A stretch of DNA of 63,514 nt from positions 1 through 63,514 of the forward strand of contig CATNCS010000007.1 of NCBI GenBank assembly GCA_950097245.1, given 5' to 3'. Both the position numbers and the translations under genes were made by a program. Every line of letters starts with the position of its first letter. Position 1 is the first letter of the stretch. This DNA is from an uncultured Oscillospiraceae bacterium (GTDB lineage: Bacteria; Bacillota; Clostridia; Oscillospirales; Oscillospiraceae). A model generated the notes under the pieces. It ran no database searches. It worked only from the letters and a program-made list of their open reading frames with translations, and had not been told where the DNA came from. Positions 18,055 to 25,677 of the stretch are shown here, one piece after another.

Positions 18055-19313
18055 GCCGGCCGGATGTAATTGTGGTGGGCGGCGGGGCCGCCGGCATGAT
18101 GGCGGCTGTCTGCGCCGCCCGGCAGGGGGCGTCCGTCACCCTGATCGAGCGCAACCCGAAGGTGGGCCGGAAGCTGTACATCACCGGCAAGGGCCGGTGC
18201 AACGTGACCAACCACTGCTCCCCCGAGGAGGTCCGGGCCAATATCCCCCGGAACGCCAGGTTCCTCTACAGCGCCCTGGAGCACACGCCCCCCGCCTGGG
18301 TGGAGGAATTTTTTGAGTCCCTGGGCGTACCCTTAAAGGTGGAGCGGGGGAACCGGGTGTTTCCCGCCTCCGACAAGTCCGCCGACATCATAGACGCCCT
18401 GTTTTTTGAGCTGAAGCGGCTGCATGTCACCGCCGTGAACGACCGGGTATCACAAATCTGCCTCCGGGACGGCGCGGTGTGCGCTGTGGAGATGGGGAAT
18501 AACGCCAAAACTCTCACCGGATTTCCCTGCAGGGCGGCCGTCCTGGCCACCGGGGGGCTGTCCTACCCCGCCACCGGCTCCACCGGCGACGGACACCGGC
18601 TGGCAGCGGAGCTGGGTCACACCGTGGTGGACTCCAGGCCATCCCTGGTGCCCCTGGAGTCCCCGGACCCCTTCTGCGCCCGGATGCAGGGTCTGGCCCT
18701 GAAAAACGTGGTGCTGACGGTAAAAAACGGCAAAAAAAAGACGGTCTTTCGGGAGCAGGGGGAGCTGCTGTTCACCCACTTCGGCCTGTCCGGGCCGCTG
18801 GTGCTGAGTGCCAGCGCCCACATGGGGGACTTTGAAAAGGACCGGTACACCTGCGCCATCGACCTGAAGCCCGCCCTGGACGAGGCCACCCTGGACGCCC
18901 GCCTGGTGCGGGAGCTGTCCGCCGGGGCCAACCGGGATATGGATAACCTGATGGGGGCCCTGGCCCCCCGGCTGCTGGTGCCCGTCCTGCTGGAGCGGGC
19001 GGATATTCCGGGAAATAAAAAGGCCCACGACCTGACAAAGCAGGAGCGCCGGCGGCTGCTGGAGCTGTTCAAGTGCTTCCCTGTGGCGGTGTCCGGCCCC
19101 CGGCCTATCGACGAGGCCATCATCACCTCCGGGGGCGTGAAGGTCTCCGAGGTGGACCCGAAAACTATGCAGTCCAAGAAGGTGCCCGGCCTGTTTTTCG
19201 CCGGGGAGCTGCTGGACGTGGACGCCTATACCGGCGGCTTTAACCTCCAGATCGCCTGGGCCACCGGCCGGGCCGCCGGGGAGGGCGCGGCGGAATATTT
19301 ACAGCTCCAGTAG
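18051..19313 (+). CDS. NAD(P)/FAD-dependent oxidoreductase, HI0933/YhiN family
   Basis: A 420-residue flavoprotein with the FAD-binding dinucleotide motif VVGGGAAGMMAA near the N-terminus. The HI0933-family signature GRKLYITGKGRCNVTN follows, and the C-terminal FAD motif (PGLFFAGELLDVDAYTGGFNLQ) is present. The physiological substrate of the family is not known. It is translationally coupled to the RpiR regulator through an ATGA overlap. The stop codon TAG is contributed by the GTAGGGG end of a dispersed element. Confidence 0.92.
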   Translation: MSRPDVIVVGGGAAGMMAAVCAARQGASVTLIERNPKVGRKLYITGKGRCNVTNHCSPEEVRANIPRNARFLYSALEHTPPAWVEEFFESLGVPLKVERGNRVFPASDKSADIIDALFFELKRLHVTAVNDRVSQICLRDGAVCAVEMGNNAKTLTGFPCRAAVLATGGLSYPATGSTGDGHRLAAELGHTVVDSRPSLVPLESPDPFCARMQGLALKNVVLTVKNGKKKTVFREQGELLFTHFGLSGPLVLSASAHMGDFEKDRYTCAIDLKPALDEATLDARLVRELSAGANRDMDNLMGALAPRLLVPVLLERADIPGNKKAHDLTKQERRRLLELFKCFPVAVSGPRPIDEAIITSGGVKVSEVDPKTMQSKKVPGLFFAGELLDVDAYTGGFNLQIAWATGRAAGEGAAEYLQLQ

Positions 19314-19396
19314 GGGCGGATACTATCCGCCAGTAGGGGCGGATACCATCCGCCCGCATAATCGAGGCAAAACGGGCGGGTAATACCCGCCCCTAC
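19310..19396. repeat. GTAGGGG-type palindromic element with a duplicated first hairpin
   Basis: GTAGGGGCGG begins at 19310 and again at 19333, so the first hairpin is present twice with cores GGCGGATACTATCCGCC and GGCGGATACCATCCGCC. The closing hairpin is GGGCGGGTAATACCCGCCC, ending in CCCCTAC at 19396. The first TAG is the stop codon of the upstream flavoprotein. Confidence 0.83.
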
Positions 19397-19440
19397 AGAG
19401 GCAGTGCTGGCAGATAATGCTGAAATGTCAGGAGAAGGAA

Positions 19441-19986
19441 ATGGAGCAGAGCAATTCTGATGTAAAGCTGGGCCGATTTTTGAGTCTGGTCCTGCGCCAC
19501 GACCCCAGCGCGGCGGGAATTACGCTGGACGAACACGGCTGGGCGGATGTGAAAGCCCTGCTGGCCGGGGTAAGCCGCACAGGGCGGAACATCAATATGG
19601 ACACCCTGGAGCGCATTGTCCGGGAGAACAACAAGCAGCGGTACTCCTTCAACGGGGACCACACCAAAATCCGGGCCAACCAGGGCCACTCCGTTCAGGT
19701 GGATGTGGAGCTGAAGGAGACCCGGCCGCCTAAATACCTCTACCATGGAACGGCCACCCGGTTTTACCCCGCCATTCAGGGGGAGGGCATTCGAAAAATG
19801 AGCCGGCAGTTTGTCCACCTCTCCGGCGATTTTGAGACGGCAATGGCGGTGGGCAGACGCCACGGAAGCCCTATGGTCATTACCATCGACGCAGCGGCAA
19901 TGGCCCGGGACGGGGTGACCTTTTACCGCTCGGAAAACGGCGTTTGGCTGTGTGAGCATGTGGAGCCGAAATATTTTGTTAGCTGA
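19441..19986 (+). CDS. kptA: RNA 2'-phosphotransferase, KptA/Tpt1 family
   Basis: Transfers an RNA 2'-phosphate to NAD. In eukaryotes this finishes tRNA splicing; the bacterial role is unsettled. The 181-residue protein carries the family motifs LRHDP (18-22, with Arg19 and His20), IRANQGHS (77-84), YHGT (101-104) and SGDFETAMAVGRRHG. The start at 19441 has GGAGAAGG upstream; the frame extends to 19417 without a better ribosome site. It stands alone after a palindromic repeat, and its 3' end overlaps a convergent small gene by 8 bases. Confidence 0.9.
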   Translation: MEQSNSDVKLGRFLSLVLRHDPSAAGITLDEHGWADVKALLAGVSRTGRNINMDTLERIVRENNKQRYSFNGDHTKIRANQGHSVQVDVELKETRPPKYLYHGTATRFYPAIQGEGIRKMSRQFVHLSGDFETAMAVGRRHGSPMVITIDAAAMARDGVTFYRSENGVWLCEHVEPKYFVS

Positions 19987-20197
19987 GGTCCTCCCTCAGG
20001 CTCACCCCCGTGCGCACCCCCAGCCGGAAGCTCCGGGTGGCGTAGATCGCCAGCACCTCCTGGAGGGTCCGTTGCAGATGAGGATCAAGTACGTTGTTCA
20101 GCAGGTCAATCTGCATGGCTTCTGCATCATTTTTCGGTTGGCTTTCGATTTGAGGTCTGATATAATTCTCGTACATGCAGCGCATCAGATCGGTCAT
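19979..20197 (-). CDS. Small protein, DUF6809-like, unknown function
   Basis: A 72-residue protein with a predicted helical N-terminus (MTDLMRCMYENYIRPQ) and a C-terminal TRSFRLGVRTG segment resembling small clostridial DUF6809 proteins; that assignment is tentative. The frame extends to an ATG at 20254, but that ATG lies inside the -35 box. The start at 20197 has AGAAGGTG at the right distance. Base composition is AT-richer than the surrounding genes, and it is divergent from an XRE regulator, which suggests an acquired gene pair. Confidence 0.65.
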   Translation of the reverse strand: MTDLMRCMYENYIRPQIESQPKNDAEAMQIDLLNNVLDPHLQRTLQEVLAIYATRSFRLGVRTGVSLREDLS

Positions 20198-20230
20198 GGT
20201 AAACACCTTCTTATGATTGATTCTGTCATA

Positions 20231-20259
20231 ATTATATACGTCTGAATCTAACATGTCAA
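20231..20259 (-). promoter_or_regulatory. Consensus sigma-A promoter of the DUF6809-like gene
   Basis: On the minus strand, a perfect TTGACA (20254-20259), a 17-base spacer and a perfect TATAAT (20231-20236). A consensus promoter between two divergent genes, one of them a regulator, suggests control by repression. Confidence 0.85.
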
Positions 20260-20277
20260 GAGCTAAGAGGAATTTTT

Positions 20278-20496
20278 ATGGATAAAAATTTACTGGTTGA
20301 TTTTGGAAAGCGGATAAAAGCTTTGAGGGAAGCCAAAGGGCTGAAGCAACGTGAAATGGCTGACATTATGGGACTCCAGCTTCGTCAATATCAGAGATAC
20401 GAATATGGAGAGATCGGTGTGCCTTTTGAGGTATTGAACTTCTTCGCCGATTTCTTCGGCGTGACGGCGGATTATTTGCTGGGAAGAGAAGAGTAA
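20278..20496 (+). CDS. XRE-family helix-turn-helix regulator
   Basis: A 72-residue Cro/C1-type HTH protein that is little more than the DNA-binding domain (GKRIKALREAKGLKQREMA, then LRQYQRYEYGEIGVP, then DYLLG). The ribosome site AAGAGGA precedes the ATG. It is transcribed divergently from the DUF6809-like gene and may control the consensus promoter in the gap between them. Lower GC content than the flanking genes. The terminal LGREE is typical of phage-like and element-borne regulators. Confidence 0.85.
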   Translation: MDKNLLVDFGKRIKALREAKGLKQREMADIMGLQLRQYQRYEYGEIGVPFEVLNFFADFFGVTADYLLGREE

Positions 20497-20507
20497 AGTA
20501 AAGCCCT

Positions 20508-20645
20508 TGTCCCCCGCAGGGAAAAGCCTCCCTTCGCAAAGGGAGGTGGCATCCGCGAAGCGGATGACGGAGGGTTTCCTAAAAGAAAACCCCCAGTCAG
20601 CCTTCGGCTGACAGCCCCCTTTGCGAAGGGGGCCTTTGCCGCCTG
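20508..20645. repeat. TTCG-type interspersed repeat upstream of cmk
   Basis: Several palindromes in series: CCTCCCTTCGCAAAGGGAGG, CATCCGCGAAGCGGATG, GTCAGCCTTCGGCTGAC, and CCCCCTTTGCGAAGGGGG. The GTCAGCC hairpin is identical to one in the scpA-scpB gap, showing that this is a dispersed family. Confidence 0.8.
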
Positions 20646-20675
20646 CGGGCGGGACGAGAAAAGGAAGCGATCAGC

Positions 20676-21353
20676 ATGAGTTTTAAAAGCATTGCCATCG
20701 ACGGTCCTGCCGGGGCGGGGAAGAGCACCCTGGCCAAAAAGCTGGCGGAGCAGCTGGGCTTTCTCTATGTGGACACCGGGGCGATTTACCGCACGGTGGC
20801 CCTGAAGGTGCTGTGGGAGAAGGCGGACCCGTCTGACCCGGCCCAGGTGGTCCCCCTGCTGGAGGGCCTGGAGCTCCACATGGGCTACGACTCCGACGGG
20901 GTACAGAGGATGTACCTGGAGGGGGAGGACGTGTCGGCGGCTATCCGGCGGCACAAGGTGTCCGGCGCGGCCTCCCAGGTCTCCGCCATCCCGGAGGTGC
21001 GGGCCTTCCTGCTGGACCTCCAGCGGAAGCTGGCCCGGGAGAACGACGTGGTCATGGACGGCCGGGACATCGGCACGGTGGTGCTGCCGGACGCGGACGT
21101 GAAGATATTCCTCACCGCCGCCCCGGAGGCCCGGGCCCGCCGCCGGCTGCTGGAGCTGGAGCAGCGGGGGGAGGCGGCAAATTATGACGCCATCCTCCAC
21201 GACATCAGGGAGCGGGACCGGCAGGACGAGACCCGGCCCATCGCCCCCCTGAGACGGGCGGACGGCGCCGCCCTGCTGGACACCACCCAGCTGAATCTGG
21301 AGCAGAGCTGTGACCGGCTGCTGTCCCTGGTAAAGGAGAAGATAGCCCTGTGA
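20676..21353 (+). CDS. cmk: Cytidylate kinase
   Basis: Phosphorylates CMP and dCMP to the diphosphates. The 225-residue protein has the P-loop GPAGAGKST at 10-18, YVDTGAIYR, the segment MDGRDIGTVVLPDA, and the lid RDRQDETRPIAPL. The length is normal. It begins a cmk-plsC-ispH/S1 operon in which each gene overlaps the next by 4 bases, an order widespread in Clostridia. Confidence 0.96.
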   Translation: MSFKSIAIDGPAGAGKSTLAKKLAEQLGFLYVDTGAIYRTVALKVLWEKADPSDPAQVVPLLEGLELHMGYDSDGVQRMYLEGEDVSAAIRRHKVSGAASQVSAIPEVRAFLLDLQRKLARENDVVMDGRDIGTVVLPDADVKIFLTAAPEARARRRLLELEQRGEAANYDAILHDIRERDRQDETRPIAPLRRADGAALLDTTQLNLEQSCDRLLSLVKEKIAL

Positions 21354-22012
21354 GTGAAGAAATTGCCGTCAAAGCGGAAAAAAAAGCAAAAGAGACGCCG
21401 GAGCGGCGGAGGAGGCGGATGGACTGGTTCTTTCACCTGCTGTACCTTGTGGTCTGGCCCTACTTCCGGCTGATCCATCCGGTTTACGCGGTGGGCCGGG
21501 AGAATATCCCCCAGGGTCCGGCGGTCATCTGCCCCAACCACACCACCGCCGGCGACCCCTTCTACGTGGTCTTCGCCTTCGGCTACCAGTGGCCCATGCG
21601 GGCCATGGCCAAGGTGCAGATTATGCGCGTCCCCTTCATCGGCTGGATTCTGGGGAAGGCGGGGGTATTCGGCGTGGACCGGGACACCACCGACGTGCGG
21701 GCGGTGCGCACCGCCATGAAGTTCCTCAAGGAGGGCGATAAGCTGCTCATGTTCCCCGAGGGCACCCGGGTCCACGAGGGGGAGGACGTCCAGGCCAAGG
21801 TGGGTGCGGCCCTGTTCGCCACCCGGACGGGTGTGCCCCTGCTGCCGGTGTACATACAGCGGAAAAAGAAGCGATTCCGGCGTAATACCGTGGTAATCGG
21901 GGAACCCTATTATCCGGAGTACGAGGGCCGCAAGCCCACCGGTGAGGAGCTCCAGGTCATGGCCCAGGACCTGATGGACCGGGTGCAGGCTCTGGGGGAG
22001 GGCGTGGGATGA
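21350..22012 (+). CDS. plsC: 1-acyl-sn-glycerol-3-phosphate acyltransferase
   Basis: Adds the second acyl chain in phosphatidic acid synthesis at the cytoplasmic membrane. The 220-residue protein has the catalytic HX4D box (His64, Asp69, in NHTTAGD), the FPEGTR motif (135-140) and an N-terminal hydrophobic stretch (about 26-42). It starts at a GTG overlapping the cmk stop and ends overlapping the ATG of ispH, so it is translationally coupled on both sides. Confidence 0.93.
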   Translation: MSEEIAVKAEKKAKETPERRRRRMDWFFHLLYLVVWPYFRLIHPVYAVGRENIPQGPAVICPNHTTAGDPFYVVFAFGYQWPMRAMAKVQIMRVPFIGWILGKAGVFGVDRDTTDVRAVRTAMKFLKEGDKLLMFPEGTRVHEGEDVQAKVGAALFATRTGVPLLPVYIQRKKKRFRRNTVVIGEPYYPEYEGRKPTGEELQVMAQDLMDRVQALGEGVG

Positions 22013-23970
22013 GGCAGATCGTGCTGGCAGAGTCCGCCGGCTTCTGCTACGGCGTCCGCCGGGCGGTGGAGCTGGCCGAGGAGAAGGCCGGCCGGGGCGT
22101 GCCCTGCGTCATGCTGGGCCCCATTATCCACAACCGGGACGTGACCGGCCGGCTGGCCGCTCAGGGCCTGCGGGCGGTGGACCGTCCGGAGGAGGTCCCC
22201 GAGGGCTGCGGGGTGATTATCCGCTCCCACGGGGAGAGCCGGGCTGTCCACGAGTATTTCGCCCGGCGGGGGGTGGAGGTCTTCGACGCCACCTGTCCCA
22301 ACGTCACCCACATTCATAAGATTGTGGTCCAGGCGGAAAACCGGGGCCGCCAGCCTGTGATTGTGGGTGCGCCGGACCATCCGGAAGTACTTGCCATCGC
22401 CGGATGGTGTAAGGCTCCAGTGGTTGTTTCCGGGGAAAAAGATTTGGAAAAATGGCTGGGAGCTGGGGAAAACCGCAACAATTTGCCCCTCACGTTTGTT
22501 TCTCAAACTACCTCCACTCAGAAAATTTGGGAAAATTGCGTGAAAAAAGCAAAAAAACTATGTACAAACGCGGAATTTTTTGATACAATATGCGGAGCGA
22601 CGTCCAAACGCCAGGAGGAGGCCCGCCAGCTGGCCGCGCAATGCGGCCTGATGGTGGTGGTGGGCGACAGGCAGAGCTCCAACACCAAACGGCTCGGGGA
22701 GATCTGCCGGGAGTCCTGTCCCGAAGTCCTGCTCGTTGAGCGGGCGGAGGACATCGATCTCAACCGGCTGCCTCAAGCGGATATGGTCGGCATCACGGCG
22801 GGCGCATCGACGCCCGCGTGGATAATAAAGGAGGTCATTGACAAAATGAGCGAAGAAATTTTAGAGATGGACAAATCTTTCCAGGAGATGCTGGAGGAGT
22901 CGTTCAAAACTTTGAATAATGGAGATAAGGTTACCGGTACCGTTGTGGCCATCACGCCCACCGAAGTCCAGGTTGAGCTGGGCATCAAGTACCCCGGCTA
23001 CATCGCCCTGACCGAGTTGAGCGACGATCCCACCGTAAAGGTGGAGGACCTTGTGAAGGTGGGCGATGAGATCGAGTCCATCGTCATGCAGGTCAGCGAC
23101 CGGGACTGCATGGTCAAGCTGTCCAAGCGCCGCCTGGACATCAATAAGGGCTGGGAGGAGATCGAGGCCGCCCGGGAGAACGAGACCGTGGTCGAGGGCT
23201 TTGTCACCGAGGACAACAAGGGCGGCGTGGTGGTTTCCGTCAAGGGCGTTCGGGTGTTCGTCCCCGCCTCCCAGACCGGCCTGCCCCGGGAGACTCCCAT
23301 GAGCGAGCTGCTCAAGCAGAAGGTCCGCCTGGTCATCACCGAGGTCAACCGGGCCCGCCGCCGTGTGGTGGGCTCCATCAGCAAGGTCACCCGCGCCGAG
23401 CGGGCCGCCGCCGCCGAGAAGGTCTGGGCCGAGATTGAGGACGGCAAGCGCTACACCGGCACCGTCAAGTCCCTCACCTCCTACGGCGCCTTCGTGGACA
23501 TCGGCGGCGTGGACGGCATGGTCCATATCTCCGAGCTGTCCTGGAGCCGCATCAAGCACCCCTCCGAGGTGGTGAAGGTGGGCGACACCGTGGATGTGTA
23601 CGTCATCTCCGCCGACAAGGAGAAGAAGAAGATCTCCCTGGGCATGAAGGACCACAGCCAGGACCCCTGGACCGTGTTCACCAGCACCTACCAGGTGGGC
23701 GACACCGCCAACGTGCGCATCGTCAAGCTGATGACCTTCGGCGCCTTCGCCGAGGTGGTCCCCGGCGTGGACGGTCTGATTCACATCTCCCAGCTGGCCG
23801 ATCACCGGGTGGAGAAGCCCGGCGACGTGGTGGCCGAGGGCGACAAGGTGGACGTGAAGATCACCGACGTGGACATGGAGAACAAGAAGATTTCCCTGTC
23901 CATCCGCGCCCTGCTGGAGCCCTCCTACGAGGAGGAACCTGCGGAGGACGAGGCCCCTGTAGAGGACTGA
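22009..23970 (+). CDS. ispH: IspH (HMBPP reductase) fused to ribosomal protein S1-like domains
   Basis: The first ~275 residues are 4-hydroxy-3-methylbut-2-enyl diphosphate reductase, the last enzyme of the MEP isoprenoid pathway. The iron-sulfur cysteines are Cys13, Cys96 and Cys195. Residues from about 300 to 640 form four S1 RNA-binding repeats (for example YTGTVKSLTSYGAFVDIGG). Such fusions are known in Clostridia. Unusually visible here is a strong internal ribosome site, AAAGGAGGT at 22827-22835, before an in-frame ATG at 22846, the likely start of a free S1 protein of 374 residues. Bases around 22440-22600 are AT-richer than the rest. Confidence 0.95.
   Translation: MRQIVLAESAGFCYGVRRAVELAEEKAGRGVPCVMLGPIIHNRDVTGRLAAQGLRAVDRPEEVPEGCGVIIRSHGESRAVHEYFARRGVEVFDATCPNVTHIHKIVVQAENRGRQPVIVGAPDHPEVLAIAGWCKAPVVVSGEKDLEKWLGAGENRNNLPLTFVSQTTSTQKIWENCVKKAKKLCTNAEFFDTICGATSKRQEEARQLAAQCGLMVVVGDRQSSNTKRLGEICRESCPEVLLVERAEDIDLNRLPQADMVGITAGASTPAWIIKEVIDKMSEEILEMDKSFQEMLEESFKTLNNGDKVTGTVVAITPTEVQVELGIKYPGYIALTELSDDPTVKVEDLVKVGDEIESIVMQVSDRDCMVKLSKRRLDINKGWEEIEAARENETVVEGFVTEDNKGGVVVSVKGVRVFVPASQTGLPRETPMSELLKQKVRLVITEVNRARRRVVGSISKVTRAERAAAAEKVWAEIEDGKRYTGTVKSLTSYGAFVDIGGVDGMVHISELSWSRIKHPSEVVKVGDTVDVYVISADKEKKKISLGMKDHSQDPWTVFTSTYQVGDTANVRIVKLMTFGAFAEVVPGVDGLIHISQLADHRVEKPGDVVAEGDKVDVKITDVDMENKKISLSIRALLEPSYEEEPAEDEAPVED
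22561..22589 (+). promoter_or_regulatory. Possible internal promoter within ispH
   Basis: TGTACA (22561-22566), a 17-base spacer, TACAAT (22584-22589), in the AT-rich stretch inside the ispH part and about 260 bases before the internal S1 start. It could drive S1 separately from ispH. Prediction only. Confidence 0.4.
22827..22848 (+). promoter_or_regulatory. Strong internal ribosome binding site for the S1 part
   Basis: AAAGGAGGT at 22827-22835, then ten bases, then the in-frame ATG at 22846-22848 that begins MSEEILEMDK. Such a match is not expected by chance inside a coding region. It falls exactly at the IspH/S1 boundary. Confidence 0.7.
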
Positions 23971-23984
23971 TTCAAAATAAGTGG

Positions 23985-24015
23985 AGCGGCCGCCCAGCCG
24001 GGCGGCCGCTTTTTT
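23985..24015 (+). terminator. Rho-independent terminator of the cmk-plsC-ispH/S1 operon
   Basis: An 11-bp perfect GC stem (23985-23995 with 24000-24010), an AGCC loop, and six T from 24010. Confidence 0.92.
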
Positions 24016-24037
24016 CAGCTCTTGCTGTAACTTTTAG

Positions 24038-24066
24038 TTGCGATCCCTGGAGGGCTGTTGTATAAT
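24038..24066 (+). promoter_or_regulatory. Probable sigma-A promoter of the stalk-domain protein gene
   Basis: TTGCGA (24038-24043), a 17-base spacer, TATAAT (24061-24066). The predicted start of transcription, near 24073, coincides with the first base of the tandem palindromic repeat. Confidence 0.7.
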
Positions 24067-24071
24067 ACTAC

Positions 24072-24149
24072 AGAAGAGCGCTCTTCTCATCTTTTGCAAT
24101 GCAAAAGATGAGAAGAGCGCTCTTCTCATCTTTTGCAATGCAAAAGATG
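24072..24149. repeat. Two tandem 39-bp units built of nested palindromes in a 5' leader
   Basis: Identical units at 24072-24110 and 24111-24149. Each has a perfect 16-base palindrome (AGAAGAGCGCTCTTCT) followed by a 23-base inverted repeat with 11-base arms CATCTTTTGCA/TGCAAAAGATG. At the junction the symmetry extends to 24 bases (24107-24130). The whole array lies between the promoter and the ribosome site of the next gene. Confidence 0.93.
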
Positions 24150-24184
24150 AGGGCGTTCAAGACGTAAAAACAGGAGGAATCACC

Positions 24185-24829
24185 ATGAAAAAGAAAACCT
24201 TCGCGCTGATCCTGACCCTGTGCATGACCTTGACCGCCCTGGTCAGCTTTACCGCCGGAGCGGCGGCGGCCGGCGGCTTGCAGGAGATCAAGGCCTACCC
24301 CATCACCTACAACGGCACCACCTACCTCCCCGTCCGTTCCATCGGTAATCTGCTGGGCGTGGACGTGGGCTGGGACCAGGCCACCCAGTCCGTCCTGCTG
24401 GGCAAGCAAGGTGAGACCGATCTGATCGATACCTTCAAGCCCTTTGACTCGACCAAGGAATCTGGTAAGGGAGTTAACTATATTCAGACAGCGGACAAAC
24501 AGACCAAAGATATCTCTGGCGTCTCCTGTTCTCACTGGATCGAGCTCTGGACATGGCTTTATTATGTTCCGGGTGAAACCGTCAGCACTTCCATCAACGT
24601 CCTCGGAAAATATGACACCTTGACCTTCCAGTACTACGCCAGTTCGGACACTATTCTGCGGGTGCTGGGCGACAACGGTTCTGTTTTGGCTGAGATCTCC
24701 GTAACAGGTGGCCAGGTAGCCAAAACAGTCTCAGTTCCCCTGATCAAAACCAGTCAGCTTACGTTTGAACTGGAGATGACAGGAAATACGCAAACCAGCA
24801 TCTATATCTTCGACGCGAAGCTCTCCTGA
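24185..24829 (+). CDS. Secreted protein with copper-amine-oxidase-like stalk domain
   Basis: The 214-residue product has a signal peptide (MKKKTFALILTLCM..., cleavage probably after the AGAAAA region near residue 28) and a short stalk-type domain (YNGTTYLPVRSIGNLLGVDVGWD). A beta-rich C-terminal region follows (about 80-214), resembling NPCBM-like sugar-binding folds. It is probably cell-surface or secreted; the ligand is unknown. The start at 24185 follows AACAGGAGGAATC; the frame is open to 24038, but that part is the palindromic leader. Base composition is slightly AT-richer than the neighbours. Confidence 0.78.
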   Translation: MKKKTFALILTLCMTLTALVSFTAGAAAAGGLQEIKAYPITYNGTTYLPVRSIGNLLGVDVGWDQATQSVLLGKQGETDLIDTFKPFDSTKESGKGVNYIQTADKQTKDISGVSCSHWIELWTWLYYVPGETVSTSINVLGKYDTLTFQYYASSDTILRVLGDNGSVLAEISVTGGQVAKTVSVPLIKTSQLTFELEMTGNTQTSIYIFDAKLS

Positions 24830-24885
24830 GACCAAAGGCCGCGCGGGTGTGGAGCCTGCGCTGAGGAGCAAATGTGACAAAATGA

Positions 24886-24916
24886 GCCCGGCCAGCCGTT
24901 GGCCGGGCCATTTTTT
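24886..24916 (+). terminator. Rho-independent terminator after the stalk-domain gene
   Basis: A 9-bp stem GCCCGGCCA/TGGCCGGGC (24886-24894, 24900-24908) with a 5-base loop and six T at 24911-24916. Confidence 0.88.
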
Positions 24917-24980
24917 CTGCCCGGAGGCCGAATTATTTGGAAATTCCCGAAGAAAATTTTCGATTTGTACGGTTTTTCCC

Positions 24981-25009
24981 TTGCAAAAATAGGATAAAAT
25001 TGCTATAAT
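24981..25009 (+). promoter_or_regulatory. Strong sigma-A promoter of carD
   Basis: TTGCAA (24981-24986), a 17-base AT-rich spacer, TATAAT (25004-25009), within the most AT-rich stretch of this gap. Confidence 0.8.
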
Positions 25010-25076
25010 ACAAATAGTTTAAATCGGATCGAAATGGAAAAGGCCGAAAGTCGGATGAGAGAAAGTGAGGTAACAG

Positions 25077-25553
25077 GTGTACCAGATTGGGGATAAGGTG
25101 TTCCACCCCATGTACTGGGTAGGCGTGGTGGATAGCATCGTCCAGAAGACGGTGGACGGGGTTGTGCGGGATTATTACATCCTTCAGCTGCCCAACCGTT
25201 CCATGGTGGTGATGGTCCCCACGGAGAACTGTGAGGAGATCGGCGTGCGCCCGGTGGTGAATGAGGAGCAGGCCGACAGGGTTCTGGCTGCCATCCCGGA
25301 TATCCAGGTGGAGATGACTGCCAACTGGAACCACCGTTACCGGGAGAACATGGAGCGGATGAAGAGCGGCGACCTGTTTGAGGTGGCCCGGGTCATCAAG
25401 GGCCTGACCATCCGGGACCAGAAGCGGGGCCTGTCCACCGGGGAGCGGAAGATGCTCCACTCCGCCAAGCAGATTCTTATCTCTGAGATCGTGCTGTCCA
25501 AGAGCGTCAGCTACGAGTCGGTGGAGGAGGAGCTGAACACCGCGCTGGCATGA
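25077..25553 (+). CDS. carD: CarD/CdnL-family transcriptional regulator
   Basis: The 158-residue protein has the N-terminal RNA-polymerase-interaction domain of CarD/TRCF (YQIGDKVFHPMYWVGVVDSI, then YYILQLPN, then VMVPTEN). A helical C-terminal domain follows, containing RERKM-like basic segments (KRGLSTGERKML). In this family the protein binds the polymerase beta subunit and stabilises open complexes, often at rRNA promoters. It starts at a GTG behind GTGAGGTAACAG. It is monocistronic, between strong terminators, and upstream of ispD as in many Firmicutes. Confidence 0.92.
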   Translation: MYQIGDKVFHPMYWVGVVDSIVQKTVDGVVRDYYILQLPNRSMVVMVPTENCEEIGVRPVVNEEQADRVLAAIPDIQVEMTANWNHRYRENMERMKSGDLFEVARVIKGLTIRDQKRGLSTGERKMLHSAKQILISEIVLSKSVSYESVEEELNTALA

Positions 25554-25565
25554 TATGGAAAACTG

Positions 25566-25600
25566 AGGACGGCCTTTTTGTGGAGGGCCGTCCTGTTTTT
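25566..25600 (+). terminator. Rho-independent terminator of carD
   Basis: A 9-bp stem AGGACGGCC/GGCCGTCCT (25566-25574, 25586-25594) followed by TGTTTTTG. Confidence 0.9.
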
Positions 25601-25604
25601 GTGC

Positions 25605-25633
25605 TTTCCTCCGCCGGAAAGCTGTGCTATAAT
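25605..25633 (+). promoter_or_regulatory. Probable extended -10 promoter of ispD-ispF
   Basis: TATAAT (25628-25633) preceded directly by TGC, giving an extended -10 element. The -35 position (TTTCCT, 25605-25610) is weak. Confidence 0.6.
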
Positions 25634-25677
25634 AGAGACAGTGTGTGAGACAACCTGACAAGTAAGGAGCGAGGATA

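Noticed and set aside
20508-20645. Transcription terminator pair before cmk
   Set aside because: Several palindromes but no T-run, and the same hairpins occur in the scpA-scpB gap. A dispersed repeat explains them better.
24072-24149. Tandem repeats as a CRISPR array
   Set aside because: Only two copies, directly adjacent, with no spacers between them and no cas genes.
24038-24184. Longer N-terminus for the stalk-domain protein
   Set aside because: It would translate the palindromic leader and start inside the -35 box. The signal peptide begins at 24185.
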